In this document: positions 1 through 10,073 of the stretch, in pieces
How positions within the stretch are numbered: the first letter of the stretch is position 1
Layout: each line of letters opens with the position of its first letter
The notes under the pieces: generated by a model
Told to the model about the DNA's origin: nothing
What the model saw: the letters and a program-made list of their open reading frames with translations, nothing else
The model's database searches: none
Source: Heterocephalus glaber
Lineage: Eukaryota > Chordata > Mammalia > Rodentia > Bathyergidae
DNA length: 64,000 nt
NCBI RefSeq assembly: GCF_000247695.1
Contig: NW_004624747.1
Span: 28,122,947-28,186,946 of the forward strand
Direction of reading: 5' to 3'
Made by a program: the position numbers and the translations under genes

Positions 1-800
1 AGGGATCCTGGTCAGGGATCTGAAATTAGACATTCTGGTCTAATTTGGGATTACTGGGAAATTACTTCCCCTGGCAATTCCTTTGATAATGTTTCTTACT
101 TACACCCTTATTATTTGGACCATGCATGCACAATCTCAGTCAAATTTGGCTGTTTCTCAGTTGCCATCTTTAAAGCTACTGATGATAATGCAGACAAAAC
201 CGATGGATCCACCTCCCGGTTTCTACTCAGGGCCCTTAGGTAGGCCTCACAATGCTGGACCCTGACTGTTGCCCTAGTAATGTCCCTTCTTCAGCCAAAA
301 GCAGCAAAAACAGCTGAGGGCCCCTCGCCACTAGTGGCACTTAGGAGTATCACTGTTGAGGGGTACTGAGAGCCGGAGACAGAAAAACAACCCAAAGTTA
401 GAACGAGGGTCTGAGTAAACTGAGACAAGCTCCAGGAAGTCAGATGGAAAGGAAGGCTACGCTGCTGATGTCAGAGGCCTAGCTACAAGTGGCGACCACA
501 CTGTTCAAAGAACAAGGGCCTACATAAACTGAGATAAGCCCTAGGAAGTCGGGGTTAAGGGAAGTTTGCCACCCTGAAGTCAGAGGCCTCCATAAAAGTG
601 CAACAGTATGGTTTCACTGTTGAACTTTCACACCAAAGTCTACATATAAACTCCTAGACTTAGGCCCTCCATAGCATTCTTCCTCCTAGCCCCTCTCTAC
701 CAGCCAGCAAGAGCTTTTCTTTGTTCTTCCTAATAAACTAAACCTGGGTCACTCTCCACTGTTGTGTTTGTGGACTTCATTTTTTGTCTTGTTCAAAACA
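1..800 (+). mobile_element. Endogenous retrovirus LTR, degenerate, with possible internal sequence to its left
   Basis: The stretch about 350-800 has LTR architecture: a TATA box (tatataaa-like, 643-650), a polyadenylation signal aataaa at 732-737 about 88 bp later, then a GT-rich stretch, as expected for U3-R-U5. The U3 part carries two direct copies of a block of about 109 bp (401-509 and 510-612). The exact LTR edges are unclear. Bases 1-350 may be internal retroviral sequence, but no intact retroviral frame is visible. The family is not recognised. It is an old, broken copy. Confidence 0.55.
401..612 (+). repeat. Direct duplication in LTR U3 (period about 109 bp)
   Basis: Both copies start gaac(g/a)aggg and share aaactgaga(c/t)aagc, aggaagtc and tcagaggcct at matching spacing. 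Copy 1 starts at 401 and copy 2 at 510. Duplicated U3 enhancer blocks are well known in gammaretroviral LTRs; a regulatory role here is inference. Confidence 0.7.
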
Positions 801-1371
801 GAAACCCAGAGAAAAGAAAAAATTGATAACACTATTTTATGTGTCCCTATGATGAAGCAAATAAGCTTCTCCCTGACAAAGAGATGGAGGGGAAGGAGAA
901 CCGGGGTCAGTGAAGCACTCCAGGGACCACCAGAGAGCCCAGATCTGCAGCTCTGTGAGCAACACAGCCTCTCCAGCATCAGGAACCCGTGCAGACCACA
1001 CACAAGGACAAGGACAGAGCTGTGCTCCAAGACTTCACTCACAAGACAGCTGTGAGTACGGTTCACAGATTCTTGGGCTGGGATAAACTCAAAGATGGGA
1101 ACTGGAAGTATCTGTACAAACAGACACAGTCACGAAAAATTGAGTTTAGGTCTGCAGACTGAACAGAGTTCCATCAACATCAACTTTCTGGTTTTCACAC
1201 TTGATGCTGACAGTTAGGGAAGCTAAGTGAACAGTATAAAGAATTTCTGTAACTTTTTACTTTGAAATAATTACAAGAAGATGCAAAATTGTACAGAGAT
1301 ACACCCTGGACCACCCAACTTTGCACTAAGGCTGACATTTACCTAACTGTAGTATGTTATCAAAACCTGGA

Positions 1372-1475
1372 AGTTAGCAGGTCATAGGGACATTGCCTGA
1401 GGCTGAAGCAGGAGGATCTTGAGTTGAGGCCAGCTTAGGCTACATAGTGAATTCAAGGCCAGGCTTCACCTTATA
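1372..1475 (+). repeat. B1-like SINE fragment (diverged)
   Basis: Contains gaggctgaagcaggaggatcttgag and tacatagtgaattcaaggcc, both B1 landmarks, but lacks a clean 5' end. Confidence 0.65.
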
Positions 1476-1718
1476 CAATATTGTGAACAGACTTAAGACC
1501 TCACCAGCTCCGTAGGCCCTCTTTTTAATTCAAGAAACCTGACATCACACACAGATATGTGACCCACCACGAGAAGTGAGCAGTTCCATCACCAAACATC
1601 TCCTTCTTGCTGCACCTTACAGTGAATCCAATCTCCCCACTGTCCCTACCCCTTGACAATTATTAATTGCCATGTCATAACTGCTTCATTTTGAGAATAT
1701 TCTCAAAATGGAATCATA

Positions 1719-1808
1719 AGGCCAGGGATTTAGCTCAGTGGTTCCGGCACCTGCCTCACAAGCACCAGGTCCCGAGTTCAATCTCCGATACCAAAAAAAA
1801 ATAGCAGT
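1719..1808 (+). repeat. Young ID-like tRNA-derived SINE
   Basis: Begins ggccagggatttagctcagtgg, contains A and B box homology and ends with an A tail. It is flanked by an imperfect target-site duplication of ttc(tc)aaaatggaa(t/c)cata. Confidence 0.9.
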
Positions 1809-1831
1809 AATTCAAAATGGAACCATACAGA

Positions 1832-1979
1832 GAGGAGGGGAGCCACTCCCAGCACACAAGAGGCTTCCAGGCCACGGTACCACCCCCGGAAGCACAGAGG
1901 AGGTGAGCCACTCCCAGAGCACAAGAGGAGGCTTCCAGGCCACCGTACCACCTCTGCAAGCACAGAGGAGGTGAGCCAC
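1832..1979 (+). repeat. Tandem units at L1 5' end (about 65-68 bp, a little over two copies)
   Basis: Copy A 1832-1896, copy B 1897-1964, and a partial copy from 1965. Each starts gaggaggtgagccac and includes gcttccaggccac. They lie directly before ORF1, where rodent L1 families carry promoter monomers. Confidence 0.75.
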
Positions 1980-2007
1980 AGGTGCCAGCAGCACCCCCTT
2001 CCTCAGA

Positions 2008-2994
2008 ATGAGAAGGCACCTAAACAAGTCTCAAAACCAGACTTCCAGATCATCTACAGCAATCCCAAAGGGACACATGATGGAACACTCTGATACTCAA
2101 CCACCTGGACTCCCTGAACTGGCAACAAAAGAGGATCTGGAAAAAATGAAATCAGAAATAATTTCTCAGACAACTGCAGAGATTGTGCTCATAGTGTAAG
2201 ACATGATTAATAAATCTACAGAGGAGCTCAGGAACATGATGAAATCCCAACATAGGAAACAAATGGAATCCATAAAACAGATATAAACAGATTTCCAGGA
2301 TATTAAAATCTCCATTGAAAATCTACGCAGCAGAATGAGCCAATGTGAGGACAGAATTTCAAATATAGAAGATAAGATTGCATTTAGTGACCAGGAAAAG
2401 AAAAATTGCTTTAAAATTGTAAGGAACCATGAGAAATCAATCCAGCAGCTGCTAGATGATGCAAAGAAGAATAACATAAGACTGACTGGAGTCAATGAAG
2501 AAACAGGAGAGCGTGCAGATGACATAAAAAAACTGTTCACATAAGTGATGGCAGAAAATTTCCCAAGCAGGGAAAAGAACTTGACATACAGATAAGTGAG
2601 GCATATAAGACTCCAAATAGCCTTGATCAAAAAAAATCTACACATAGGGATATAATTGTTAAGATTCCAGAAAACCAACAGAAGAACAAAATTCTACAAG
2701 CAGTTAGAGAAAAGAAATAAATCACATACAAAGGAAAGCCCAAAAGAATCACAGCAGACTTCTCAACACAAACCCTCAAGGCAAGAAGAGCTTGGAGTGA
2801 TGTATTTCAAGCCAAAATTATCTTTCAAAATTGATGGAGAAATAAGATACTTTCATGACAAAGAACACCTTAGGAACTTCATGAATACCAAACCAGCATT
2901 CCAAAAAAGTTTAGATAGTATCCTAGGAAAAGACAAGGATCACAACCCCAGGAAGCCCAGCAGAATGAATCCATTGGGCGCAACAAGAAATTAA
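2008..2994 (+). pseudogene. L1 ORF1 fossil (nucleic-acid-binding chaperone protein)
   Basis: A single frame runs 2008-2994 (about 328 codons, close to the family's usual 340 or so) with no net frameshift. It is broken by in-frame stops at 2197, 2284, 2542, 2593 and 2653. The middle is a coiled-coil-like region (about 2300-2540) followed by RLTGVNEETGE-like RRM sequence, and the C-terminal part contains KLSFKIDGEIRYFHDKEHL, typical of L1 ORF1p. ORF1p is the RNA-binding trimer of the L1 particle. This copy cannot encode it. Confidence 0.8.
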
Positions 2995-3359
2995 ACACAA
3001 AGGGAGAGAATCCAACAAAAAGAAAAAGTCATGACAAAGATGTCAATATGTATGAGTTATAACCATCAACGTTAATGGTCTCAATTCATCAATCAAAAGA
3101 AAGAGACTGGCAGGATGGGTCAAGAAGCAAGATCCAACAATATGCTGCATACAAGAAACACAATTCAAAGAGAAACTCATAGACTGAAAGTTAAAGGGTG
3201 GAAAACAATACTCCATGTGACAGGAACCTGGAAAAAAAAAAAGCAGGAATAGCTATCCTCTTTGCAGATCAAGCGGATTTCAAATGAAAATATGAAACAC
3301 TCTGGTCCCAAGGATTTCAGATAAGGGATACTCAACGTCTATGTACAAATCTACTGTGA

Positions 3360-5397
3360 ACATATATTTTCAGTCCTTTTAAGTAAATCTTAAGAACAGA
3401 GCTGTTGGTTCTTAACAGTAATACAAGAAATTTCTATATTGTTTTCCAAAACAGTTTTATCATTTTACATTCACATTAGCAGTATTGGAAAGTTCTAACT
3501 GGTTCACAATTAAGCTGACATTTGTTCTTTTAAAACTTTTAATCTCATCTCCCTAATGAGTGTATAATTCAATCTTGTTATTGTACTGATTAGTATTTTT
3601 CTGATTCTAGTGTTGCACACCTTTCCTTGTGTTGTACTGGTTATTTATCATCATCTGGTGTCTACTTTTTAATTCGGTTGTCTATTAATCAGCTGTAAGA
3701 GTTCTTTATATATTCTGGTCATAGGTTATATGCATTATAAATATAGTCTGTTTAAGGACTACTTTTCATTTTCTTAACGATATCATTTAAAGTTCTAAAT
3801 TTTGATGGACTCTCAGTTTCCTGTTTGTTTTTTGGGGGTTTTTTTGGTACCAGAGATCGAACTTGGGACCTTGAGCTTGCGAGGCAGGCACCAGAACCAC
3901 TGAGCTAAATCCCCGGCCCTGATGGACTCTCATTTATCAATTTTTTTCTTTTATACATCATGTTTTTTATATCCCAGGAAATTCTTGCCACCCTAAATTC
4001 ATAAACATTTTCCCTTATAATTTCTCCTTAAAGTTGTATAGTTTTAGTCTTTCATATTTAGGTTCACAGATTCTTTCAAGTTATTTTTATGAATGGAAAT
4101 AAAGGGTTGAGGTTAACTTTTTATATACGGATATCAGGTGTTCTAGTGCCATTTGCTGAAAACCCTATTTTTTCCTCTTCTCTTGAATTGAGTTTATGTT
4201 CTATAAAATGTTAACGTTAAATAATCTTTCAAAACTCAGTGGACCATATATGTGTGATTCTATTTCTAGATTCTGTTTTATTCTCCAATGATCTATATGT
4301 CTTTCCTTACACCAACAATGCCTTGATTACTGTAGCTTTAGAGGAAGTCTTAAGATTAGGTACTAAACATCTTCCAACACTGTTTTTCTTTTTCTCTTTA
4401 CTTTTCTAGGTCCTTTGTATTCCTACATAACTTAAATTTCAATATCCAATTCTTCTTTTATAGGAAGTATACATAGACCTGAATTTTTATATATACATTG
4501 TTTTCTAATCCTGCTAAATTCAAATACAAGTTCTAGGGGCTCCTAGAGATTTCTTAGTATTTTCTCTGTAGATGATCATTTCAACTACATATAAAAATTT
4601 TACTTCTATCTTGCCCTCCTATCCTGTGTCATTTTATTGCCAGGCTATTTTGGTTTGGGCCTATGTTTCAAAATTTAATGGACAGATGAAGAGTAGGCAT
4701 ATCTGCCCTTGTTCCCCACCTTAGGGAGAAAGCATTGTATCTTCTCCATTCATATAAGGCGTTTTTGCTGGAAGTATGGAGTACATGTCTTTGATCTGTT
4801 GAGAAGGTTCTGTTCTACTTCCGGTCTCCTGATAGCTTTTACCATGAACAGGTGTAGAATTTAGTCCAATACTTTTTCTCCAACTACTGACAGGATCATA
4901 TGGCTTTTTCCTTTCCTCTGTAAAAATGATGACTTTTGGGGGTGGATCTTCCAATGCTGAACCAACACTGCCGTCCCTATAATAAAAGCACTTTCTACAT
5001 ACTGCCAGATCTGACTTCTAATAGTTTGTTTTGTTAAACAAATTTCTGTCTATGTTCATACTTTTTTCTTCTATTATCTTTATCCAGTTTTAGGATTAGC
5101 ACAATGTTGAGTTCCTAAAATGAGGGGAGAAGTGTTCCCTTTTTCTGCTTTAAATGTTTGACATAATTTATCAGTTAAAATGTATATGATAGATAGGTTT
5201 TCAAGCTAGGAATATACTTTAATAGGTGCTATTCAAATTTTATATTTCCTCCAGAGTTAGTTTCATTAATTTGTCTTCCAAGGTACTTCTTAGAAGGTGT
5301 CAAATGTATTTCAAAAAAGATTTTTGTAATATGCTTTCTATACCCTTTTAAATTCTGTAAAAATCTGTGGTAATGTCTTCTAGATCTTGATATTGTA
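3360..5397 (-). mobile_element. Ancient L1 (L1M-type), antisense, 3' end plus ORF2 fossil
   Basis: The plus strand reads as antisense L1: gttttccaaaacagttttatcattttacatt, then gtaagagttctttatatattctgg, then tgatctatatgtctttccttac. Further on come gcccttgttccccaccttaggg and accatgaacaggtgtagaattt. All occur in the expected order along an L1 ORF2/3' region. The 78-codon minus frame at 4721-4954 lies inside this and is not a gene. Confidence 0.75.
3826..3919 (-). repeat. Young ID-like SINE inserted in the ancient L1
   Basis: Minus-strand copy with T-rich tail complement on the left. Flanked by a perfect 13-bp duplication tgatggactctca (3803-3815 and 3920-3932). Confidence 0.92.
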
Positions 5398-5488
5398 TTT
5401 TGGTGGGTTTTTTTGGTACTGGGGATCAAACTAGGGTCCTTGCACTTGCAGGGCAGGCAACGGAACCACTGAAGTAAATCCCCAGCCC
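5398..5488 (-). repeat. Young ID-like SINE with 18-bp TSD
   Basis: Minus-strand copy ending ...aaatccccagcccc. The duplication ctagatcttgatattgta lies at 5380-5397 and 5489-5506 and is perfect, so the insertion is recent. Confidence 0.93.
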
Positions 5489-5506
5489 CTAGATCTTGAT
5501 ATTGTA

Positions 5507-5805
5507 ATTTTTAAAACGTATAATTGATATTGTGTAACAGGAAGAAAAGGTCTAAAGGAGTAGGGGAAGTGGGTGGGGTGGGGGAAAGGAAAGAAGGGAA
5601 AAGAAAAAATATGAGAAAAGGAATAAAATGGAAACAAAGTCTTTGCAAATCAGGAAGGGTGGAGGGGGTGAAGGGAGGGCAGGGGAAGGGGAAAAAAATA
5701 AGAACCAAGATACTCATATAAAGGTACAAGATCCCAATGATGAATGTAACTATTTTATACATAAAATATACCAATAAACTTAATGAGAATAAAAAAAACA
5801 AATGG
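5507..5805 (+). mobile_element. 5'-truncated L1, 3' UTR only
   Basis: Purine-rich stretch (ggaaagaagggaaaagaaaaa), then aagaaccaagat, then ggtacaag...ccaatgatgaatgtaa, then ataccaataaa and a poly-A. The same 3' UTR recurs at 37836-37936, 44700-45020 and 61555-61800. Confidence 0.8.
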
Positions 5806-6070
5806 AATCATATAGAACAGACCTATTGAGATTGACTTTTCTTATTCAACACAAAGTCCCTGAGATCCACCCAGGTTGAATGAACCCTGTTAAGGAGTAT
5901 GCCAGAGTACAAACCTACCACTGTTTATTTAACCAGTTACTTTCTCCTTGAAGTTCACCCATGTTGTTTCCAGTTCCAGCAATCACAAATATAGAACTAT
6001 GAACATTCATAGATGGGTTTAAGTATGAAAATAAGGTTTCTTTTCACTAGGACAAAAACTGAGGAGTGAA
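5806..6070 (+). mobile_element. Old L1 3' fragment (antisense L1M-type)
   Basis: aatggaatcatatagaacag, ttcttattcaacacaaagtcc, cacccatgttgtttccag and gaactatgaacattcatagatggg are recognisable ancient L1 segments. It is likely related to the block at 3360-5397. Confidence 0.55.
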
Positions 6071-6138
6071 AGAAACTGCAAGAGATGTATAAGAGACACA
6101 GCTTCTTGACATCTCTGCAGATTTTGGAAATGTAAGGT

Positions 6139-6604
6139 GTTATGATAGTTTGTGTTTAGATGTCCCCCCAAAGCCTCATGCCGATGAGGTGGGACTTTCT
6201 TTTTGTGTGATACTGGTGTTAAAGGCATGTAATTACTAAACCACTACATGTGAGTGGATTAGTTTGGCACTGCCCTAATCCCAGTAGTCTGAATAAGATA
6301 AAAGGGGCAGGGCCGGGGATTTAGCTCAGTGGTTCTGCCCATGCAAGGACCTGAGTTTGATCCCTGGTACCAAAAAAAAAGATAAAAGGGACAGAAAAGT
6401 GCTGGTAACGCTCTCTTGTTACCTTTGCTGCCTTGTGTGCACCATGTTGTTTCTTTTCTGCCATGCCTGTTTGTCATCCCTGCCTTGGAGTCTGCTGATT
6501 ATGGACTGAAACTTCTGGAAACTATAAGCCAAATAAACCCCTTCCCTTTTAACTTTGGCTGTCGGGTATTTTGTCTCAGCAACAAGAGGAAAGTAATTAA
6601 CACA
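6139..6604 (+). mobile_element. MaLR/ERVL-like solo LTR interrupted by a SINE
   Basis: Begins tatgatagtttgtgtttagatgtccccccaaagcctcat and ends near aggaaagtaattaacaca. It has an aataaa signal at 6532-6537 preceded by gactgaaacttctggaaact. This layout is that of MST/MLT-type LTRs, but the subfamily is not resolved. Confidence 0.6.
6309..6379 (+). repeat. Young ID-like SINE inserted in the MaLR-like LTR
   Basis: Begins ggccggggatttagctcagtgg and lacks part of the middle (about 12 bp shorter). Flanked by agataaaaggg(g/a)cag on both sides. Confidence 0.9.
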
Positions 6605-6944
6605 TAAGGTTTTTTGTCTTTTTAAGCCATTCTAACAGGTGTGCAGTGCTATCTCATTTTAGGGATAACTTTTATTTCCCTACCAGCTGGCAACGTTGAA
6701 CATCTTTTCACATGTTCAGGTAGTTTGTACTATTTTTGCAATCTTTTATACATCTCAAATGAAAAACAAAATAAAAAAGAAATTCTTAATGAAAAAAACA
6801 CTGAAAATTCTAATGCCTTAGCCTTAACTCTACTAGCATATACTTCATTCTACCTCGTGTTTGGGCAATTTTCAGTATCAGTCCTGTTACCAGCTGCTTA
6901 AGCTCATACACTCAGGTTTGAGTGTAGGCTAAAAATGAGCAAGT

Positions 6945-7095
6945 GGGCCGGGCATTGTGGCACATGCCTATAATCCCAGTATCTGGGAGGTTGAGGCAGG
7001 AGGACTGCCCCAAGTTCAAGGTTGGCCTGGGCTACATAGTGACTTCAAACCCAGCCTGAACTACACAGCGAGACCCACTTTCAAAAAACGAAAAA
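6945..7095 (+). repeat. B1-like SINE
   Basis: gccgggcattgtggcacatgcc through gaggcaggaggactgcc. It has the internal duplication (ggcctgggctacatagtg... followed by cagcctgaactacacagcg) and ends tttcaaaaaa. Confidence 0.9.
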
Positions 7096-7268
7096 ATAAA
7101 AGTAAAATAAGGGGAAAATTGTAAAGAACAATTTCTGTAAAACAGAATTCCAAACTTTCTCCTGTTGAGCACATAGCAACATCCTCCCCACTTCAGCTCA
7201 AAAGAAGTGACAGAAAATGCAGATACCAGTCCTAGGAGGCCAGGAAACTGGCTTGTTTCCCACAAGAG

Positions 7269-7350
7269 GATGGCCAGAGATTTAGCTCAGTGGTGCCACA
7301 CCTGCCTTGAAAGCGCAAGGTCCTGAGTTCGATACCCAGTACCAAAAAAA
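7269..7350 (+). repeat. Young ID-like SINE
   Basis: gatggccagagatttagctcagtgg ... gagttcgatacccagtaccaaaaaaa. Confidence 0.9.
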
Positions 7351-8299
7351 GGAAAGAAACAAGGATGAGCTGAAGATGGCTGAAAGTGATGAAGCAAGTG
7401 ACTCTGCACTGTCTCTGTGCTTCTTCCCCTCTGCTCCTTACTATATAAAAGACCCATGCCCACCTCAGGCAGTGAGATGGTGATTTGAAGCAAAAAGGGA
7501 CCCCACCTACCCAGAACTAGTTTTAAATAAATCTTTTTTTCTTCCTTTTTACTTAAATATACGGCCTCCTTTGATATGGTTAGCGGCAAGGAGACAAACC
7601 TGAGCGTATGAGCATAAATGGCTAGTAACAGTCCAGCCGAATTTTTCCAAGTGTTGACAGTGTAAATGGACAAATCAGCACTCTACTTAACAAAGATGTC
7701 CCTGACGCTTGCTTAAGAGGATGAAAAAAAGGTACAACTCAATACAACGGAGAGTGTTGGACCCAGTACCCATAGACCTGCATCCCATCTGGCCTCTGCC
7801 ATAATCCTGTATGATTCCAGAAGGATCCTGACCTTCCTGGGACCTCTTTCTTTGGTTGTAAAACCAACAAATGAGAAATAAGTTACTCAAAGAACCTCTT
7901 TTAACCTAACGTTTTGAAGTAGAGTTACCAGTTTTGTTTTTGTTTTTCATTTTCCTATAACAGTACCTTCTAGAAAGACATCGGACTCAGAGCAAGAGCA
8001 AGGATTCATAGTCTGGCAAGGAGGTGGAGGGCTGAGGGAGCTAGCCACGGGCTTTAGAGGAGTGGAGCCCGACCAAGGGTTCCCCAAAGCAACTAAAACC
8101 CTGCCGATATGACCCCATGTGAGCTTCCAGCCTTACAGCTTACCCACTCTCTGCGCCTGAGGACGCCTGAGTTTCATCTCCAAAACTTGGCTGGGAACAC
8201 TAGACTAAAACGTGAAACTGCCGCCTCAGCCGCTCCACAGGGCGGTGGGGGTCTCGACAACAACGACAGCACTTAGTACTGCACGACCCACCTCTCATA

Positions 8300-9420
8300 A
8301 TCCCTCACTAGCTGAGCTCTTACTACTTCTACCTTGCTCAGGAGCAACCTGCCCAATGCCGAGAAGGCCCAAGGAGGCCGCGGTGGAGCCAGAACACAGC
8401 CCGCAGTCGCACGGCTGCTCCTGTGTTCCGGACCCAGCTCCCTTCTCTCCCTACCCAGGGCGATGAATGACAACCTGGCTCCCGTCTTCCGGCATCAAAC
8501 CCGAGCCACACTAGACTTTTCTCTCTTACTACGTCCACTCAGCAGTAATCCCGCTTGGTTTCACACTTCAAACGCCCTCAGAGCCAAGCCAGCTCTCACC
8601 GCTGGCCTGGTTGAAGCCACCGGCCGGCTTTGCTTCCACGACAGCGAGAACCTGCTCCACGCTACCGTACCAGGCTCGGCCCAACTCCTCAGAAGAGAGG
8701 GTTTTCCAGGGTCGGAACCCGGCCCGCCCCAGGCAGCCCCGCTCCCCTCCAGCTCCATCAGGGCCGGGCGAGGCGCCTACCTGGGCCAGGGCCGGTGGGA
8801 GCGCGGCACGGCGGAGTGGGGGTCCCGCCCCAGTCCAGATCCCGCGGCCGCTTCTCCAGCCGCCGCACCAGCCAGCGCACGGCGAAGAGCAGCACCGAGG
8901 CGCCCAGCAGCTCCCAGGCCAGCGCCACCCACTCGGACGCTACCAGTCGCGGCCACAGCATCGCCGCACCAAGCAGAGCTAGTCTCGGCCGCCGCCCGCC
9001 GCACCGCCCGCCACACCGCCCGCCGCGCCGCCCGTCCTGTCAGGACCCAAGCCGCCCGGCCGCCCGCCTGCTGCGCCGCGACGGGGAGGGCAGAGCCCAG
9101 CGGGACTAAACGCGGGTACCGCGTCTCTCTGTCCACGTCCCAGCAAACGACCGCGGCTCCAGTCCCGCCCCTAGGCGGCGCGAGGCGTGGGGTTCTAGTC
9201 CTCGCAAGGCACCGTCAGGCAGCGCCACGGCCAGCTGCGGGTCCTGACTCAGGCGCGTCGCCTCGGAACTCCGGTAGACCGGGTCAGGCAGCGCCCTGGG
9301 TGGCCAGCTGGGGACGCCCGCCTCGCTCCGCGTCCCTGGACCTCAAGCACCCGGGCAGGGGAGCCAGGCAGGGAGGACCTTCCCTGAGCCGGAGAGGACC
9401 GGGCTGGGCCCGAGGAGAAT
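8300..9420. promoter_or_regulatory. ANKLE2: CpG island with ANKLE2 promoter
   Basis: Base composition switches to GC-rich with many CpG dinucleotides from about 8.3 to 9.4 kb, densest at 8760-9260. It contains the ANKLE2 start codon and exon 1 donor. Transcription probably starts around 9.0-9.2 kb on the minus strand; the exact site cannot be read. Long plus-strand open frames here (such as 8334-9422) reflect a lack of AT-rich stop codons and show no protein-like features. Confidence 0.8.
8781..8961 (-). CDS. ANKLE2: ANKLE2 (LEM4) exon 1 coding part, partial gene
   Basis: The start codon at 8961 opens a protein beginning MLWPRL, followed by a hydrophobic segment (about residues 11-30, ending [11 protein letters not shown]) and a basic RRL cluster. 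This matches the N-terminal signal anchor of ANKLE2. The exon gives 60 codons plus one base and ends at a good donor (CCCAG|GTAGGC, intron from 8780). ANKLE2 anchors in the ER and inner nuclear membrane and helps nuclear-envelope reassembly by regulating BAF phosphorylation with VRK1 and PP2A. The LEM and ankyrin domains lie in exons beyond the left edge. The start is supported by family homology. Its upstream neighbour on the same strand is GOLGA3, as in human. Confidence 0.87.
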
Positions 9421-9430
9421 GAGAGGAACC

Positions 9431-9490
9431 ATGGTGGTGGTGGTGGTGGGGGGGGGGGGGGGGACCCCACGAGGGGGGGGGGGGGGGGTC
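9431..9490 (+). repeat. (GGT)n plus long G-runs, G-quadruplex-prone
   Basis: (tgg)n from about 9431, then two long G tracts separated by accccacga. They lie a few hundred bases upstream of the ANKLE2 coding start, on the C-rich side for that gene. Tract lengths in an assembly are often unreliable. Confidence 0.9.
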
Positions 9491-9640
9491 CTCGCAGGAT
9501 GCGGAGTCAGGAGCTGGGTAGGTGTGATTTCCACCGGAAGCCACGCAGGGCCTGCCTGGCGTCCACGTCAGGTCTGAACAGAGGAGCTGGCCAATTAGGG
9601 GGTGAACGTACACAGCAGCGCCCAGAAACCCTTGCCCAGC

Positions 9641-9800
9641 TGTGCTAGGTGGCGCATGCCTGTAATACCAACAGCCTGGGAGGCTGCGCAGTTTAGCGAT
9701 TTAGGGAGACCCTGTCTCAAAGTAAAATTTTAAAAGGGAGGGGTACGTAGCCCAGTGCACACAAAGGCCCGGGATACAATCCCCAGTGCCCAAACAGAAA
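9641..9800 (+). repeat. B1+ID dimer SINE (B4-like), diverged
   Basis: B1 half: gctaggtggcgcatgcctgtaat ... gagaccctgtctcaaa. It is followed by an ID half: ggggtacgtagcccagtgc ... gggatacaatccccagtgcc. Confidence 0.75.
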
Positions 9801-9984
9801 CCCCTGCCTTGGAGCTCGGCCCAGCGTGACAAACACTGCTGCTTCTCTGGGGCGAAGTGACTTAAAGCCTTCAGGAAGACGCTGGACTTTAGAGATCAAG
9901 TTCCCCCACGGCGGGTATGGGGAGCTGCACTGTACTGGTGTGCTAGGAAAACATTTTCACCGAGTTACAGCCCCAGTTCCTTTT

Positions 9985-10073
9985 TATCTTTTTTTTTTTG
10001 TACAGAGGATCGAACTCAGGACCTTGCGCTTGCGAGGCAGGCAGCGGAACCACTGAGGTAAATCCCTGGACCC
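9985..10073 (-). repeat. Young ID-like SINE
   Basis: tttttttttgtacagaggatcgaactcagg ... ccactgaggtaaatccctggaccc, minus orientation. Confidence 0.9.

Larger units (their letters stand above)
1831..3300 (+). mobile_element. L1 retrotransposon 5' part (tandem 5' units, ORF1 fossil, start of ORF2)
   Basis: Starts with tandem units of about 65-68 bp (1832-1964, third copy beginning at 1965). An ORF1 fossil starts at ATG 2008. From about 3060 the sequence matches the start of the L1 ORF2 endonuclease domain (a frame reading INVNGLNS, then IQET and an AGIAIL-like motif). The match stops near 3300, so the 3' part is missing, the reverse of usual 5' truncation. Confidence 0.8.
1..8780 (-). other. 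ANKLE2: ANKLE2 intron 1 (partial; continues off the left edge)
   Basis: Everything left of the exon 1 donor at 8779-8780 should be ANKLE2 intron 1, because the gene runs leftwards and no minus-strand open frame here resembles the LEM-domain exon that follows exon 1. Most of it is transposon: an LTR (about 350-800), B1 and ID-like SINEs, an L1 5' part (1831-3300), an ancient antisense L1 (3360-5390), an L1 3' end (5507-5805), a second old L1 3' piece (5806-6070) and a MaLR-like LTR (6139-6604). I see no gene in the unique stretches 800-1370, 6605-6940, 7090-7265 and 7350-8300. Confidence 0.75.

Noticed and set aside
4721..4954. Minus-strand frame (77 codons) starting MEDPPPKVIIFTEE that looks protein-like
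   Set aside because: The surrounding sequence aligns in order with an ancient antisense L1 ORF2 region, so it is a transposon fossil.
8334..9422. A 362-codon plus-strand open frame in the ANKLE2 CpG island
   Set aside because: CpG-rich DNA has few stop codons. The frame has runs of A, R and P, no domain, and overlaps the ANKLE2 exon on the other strand.
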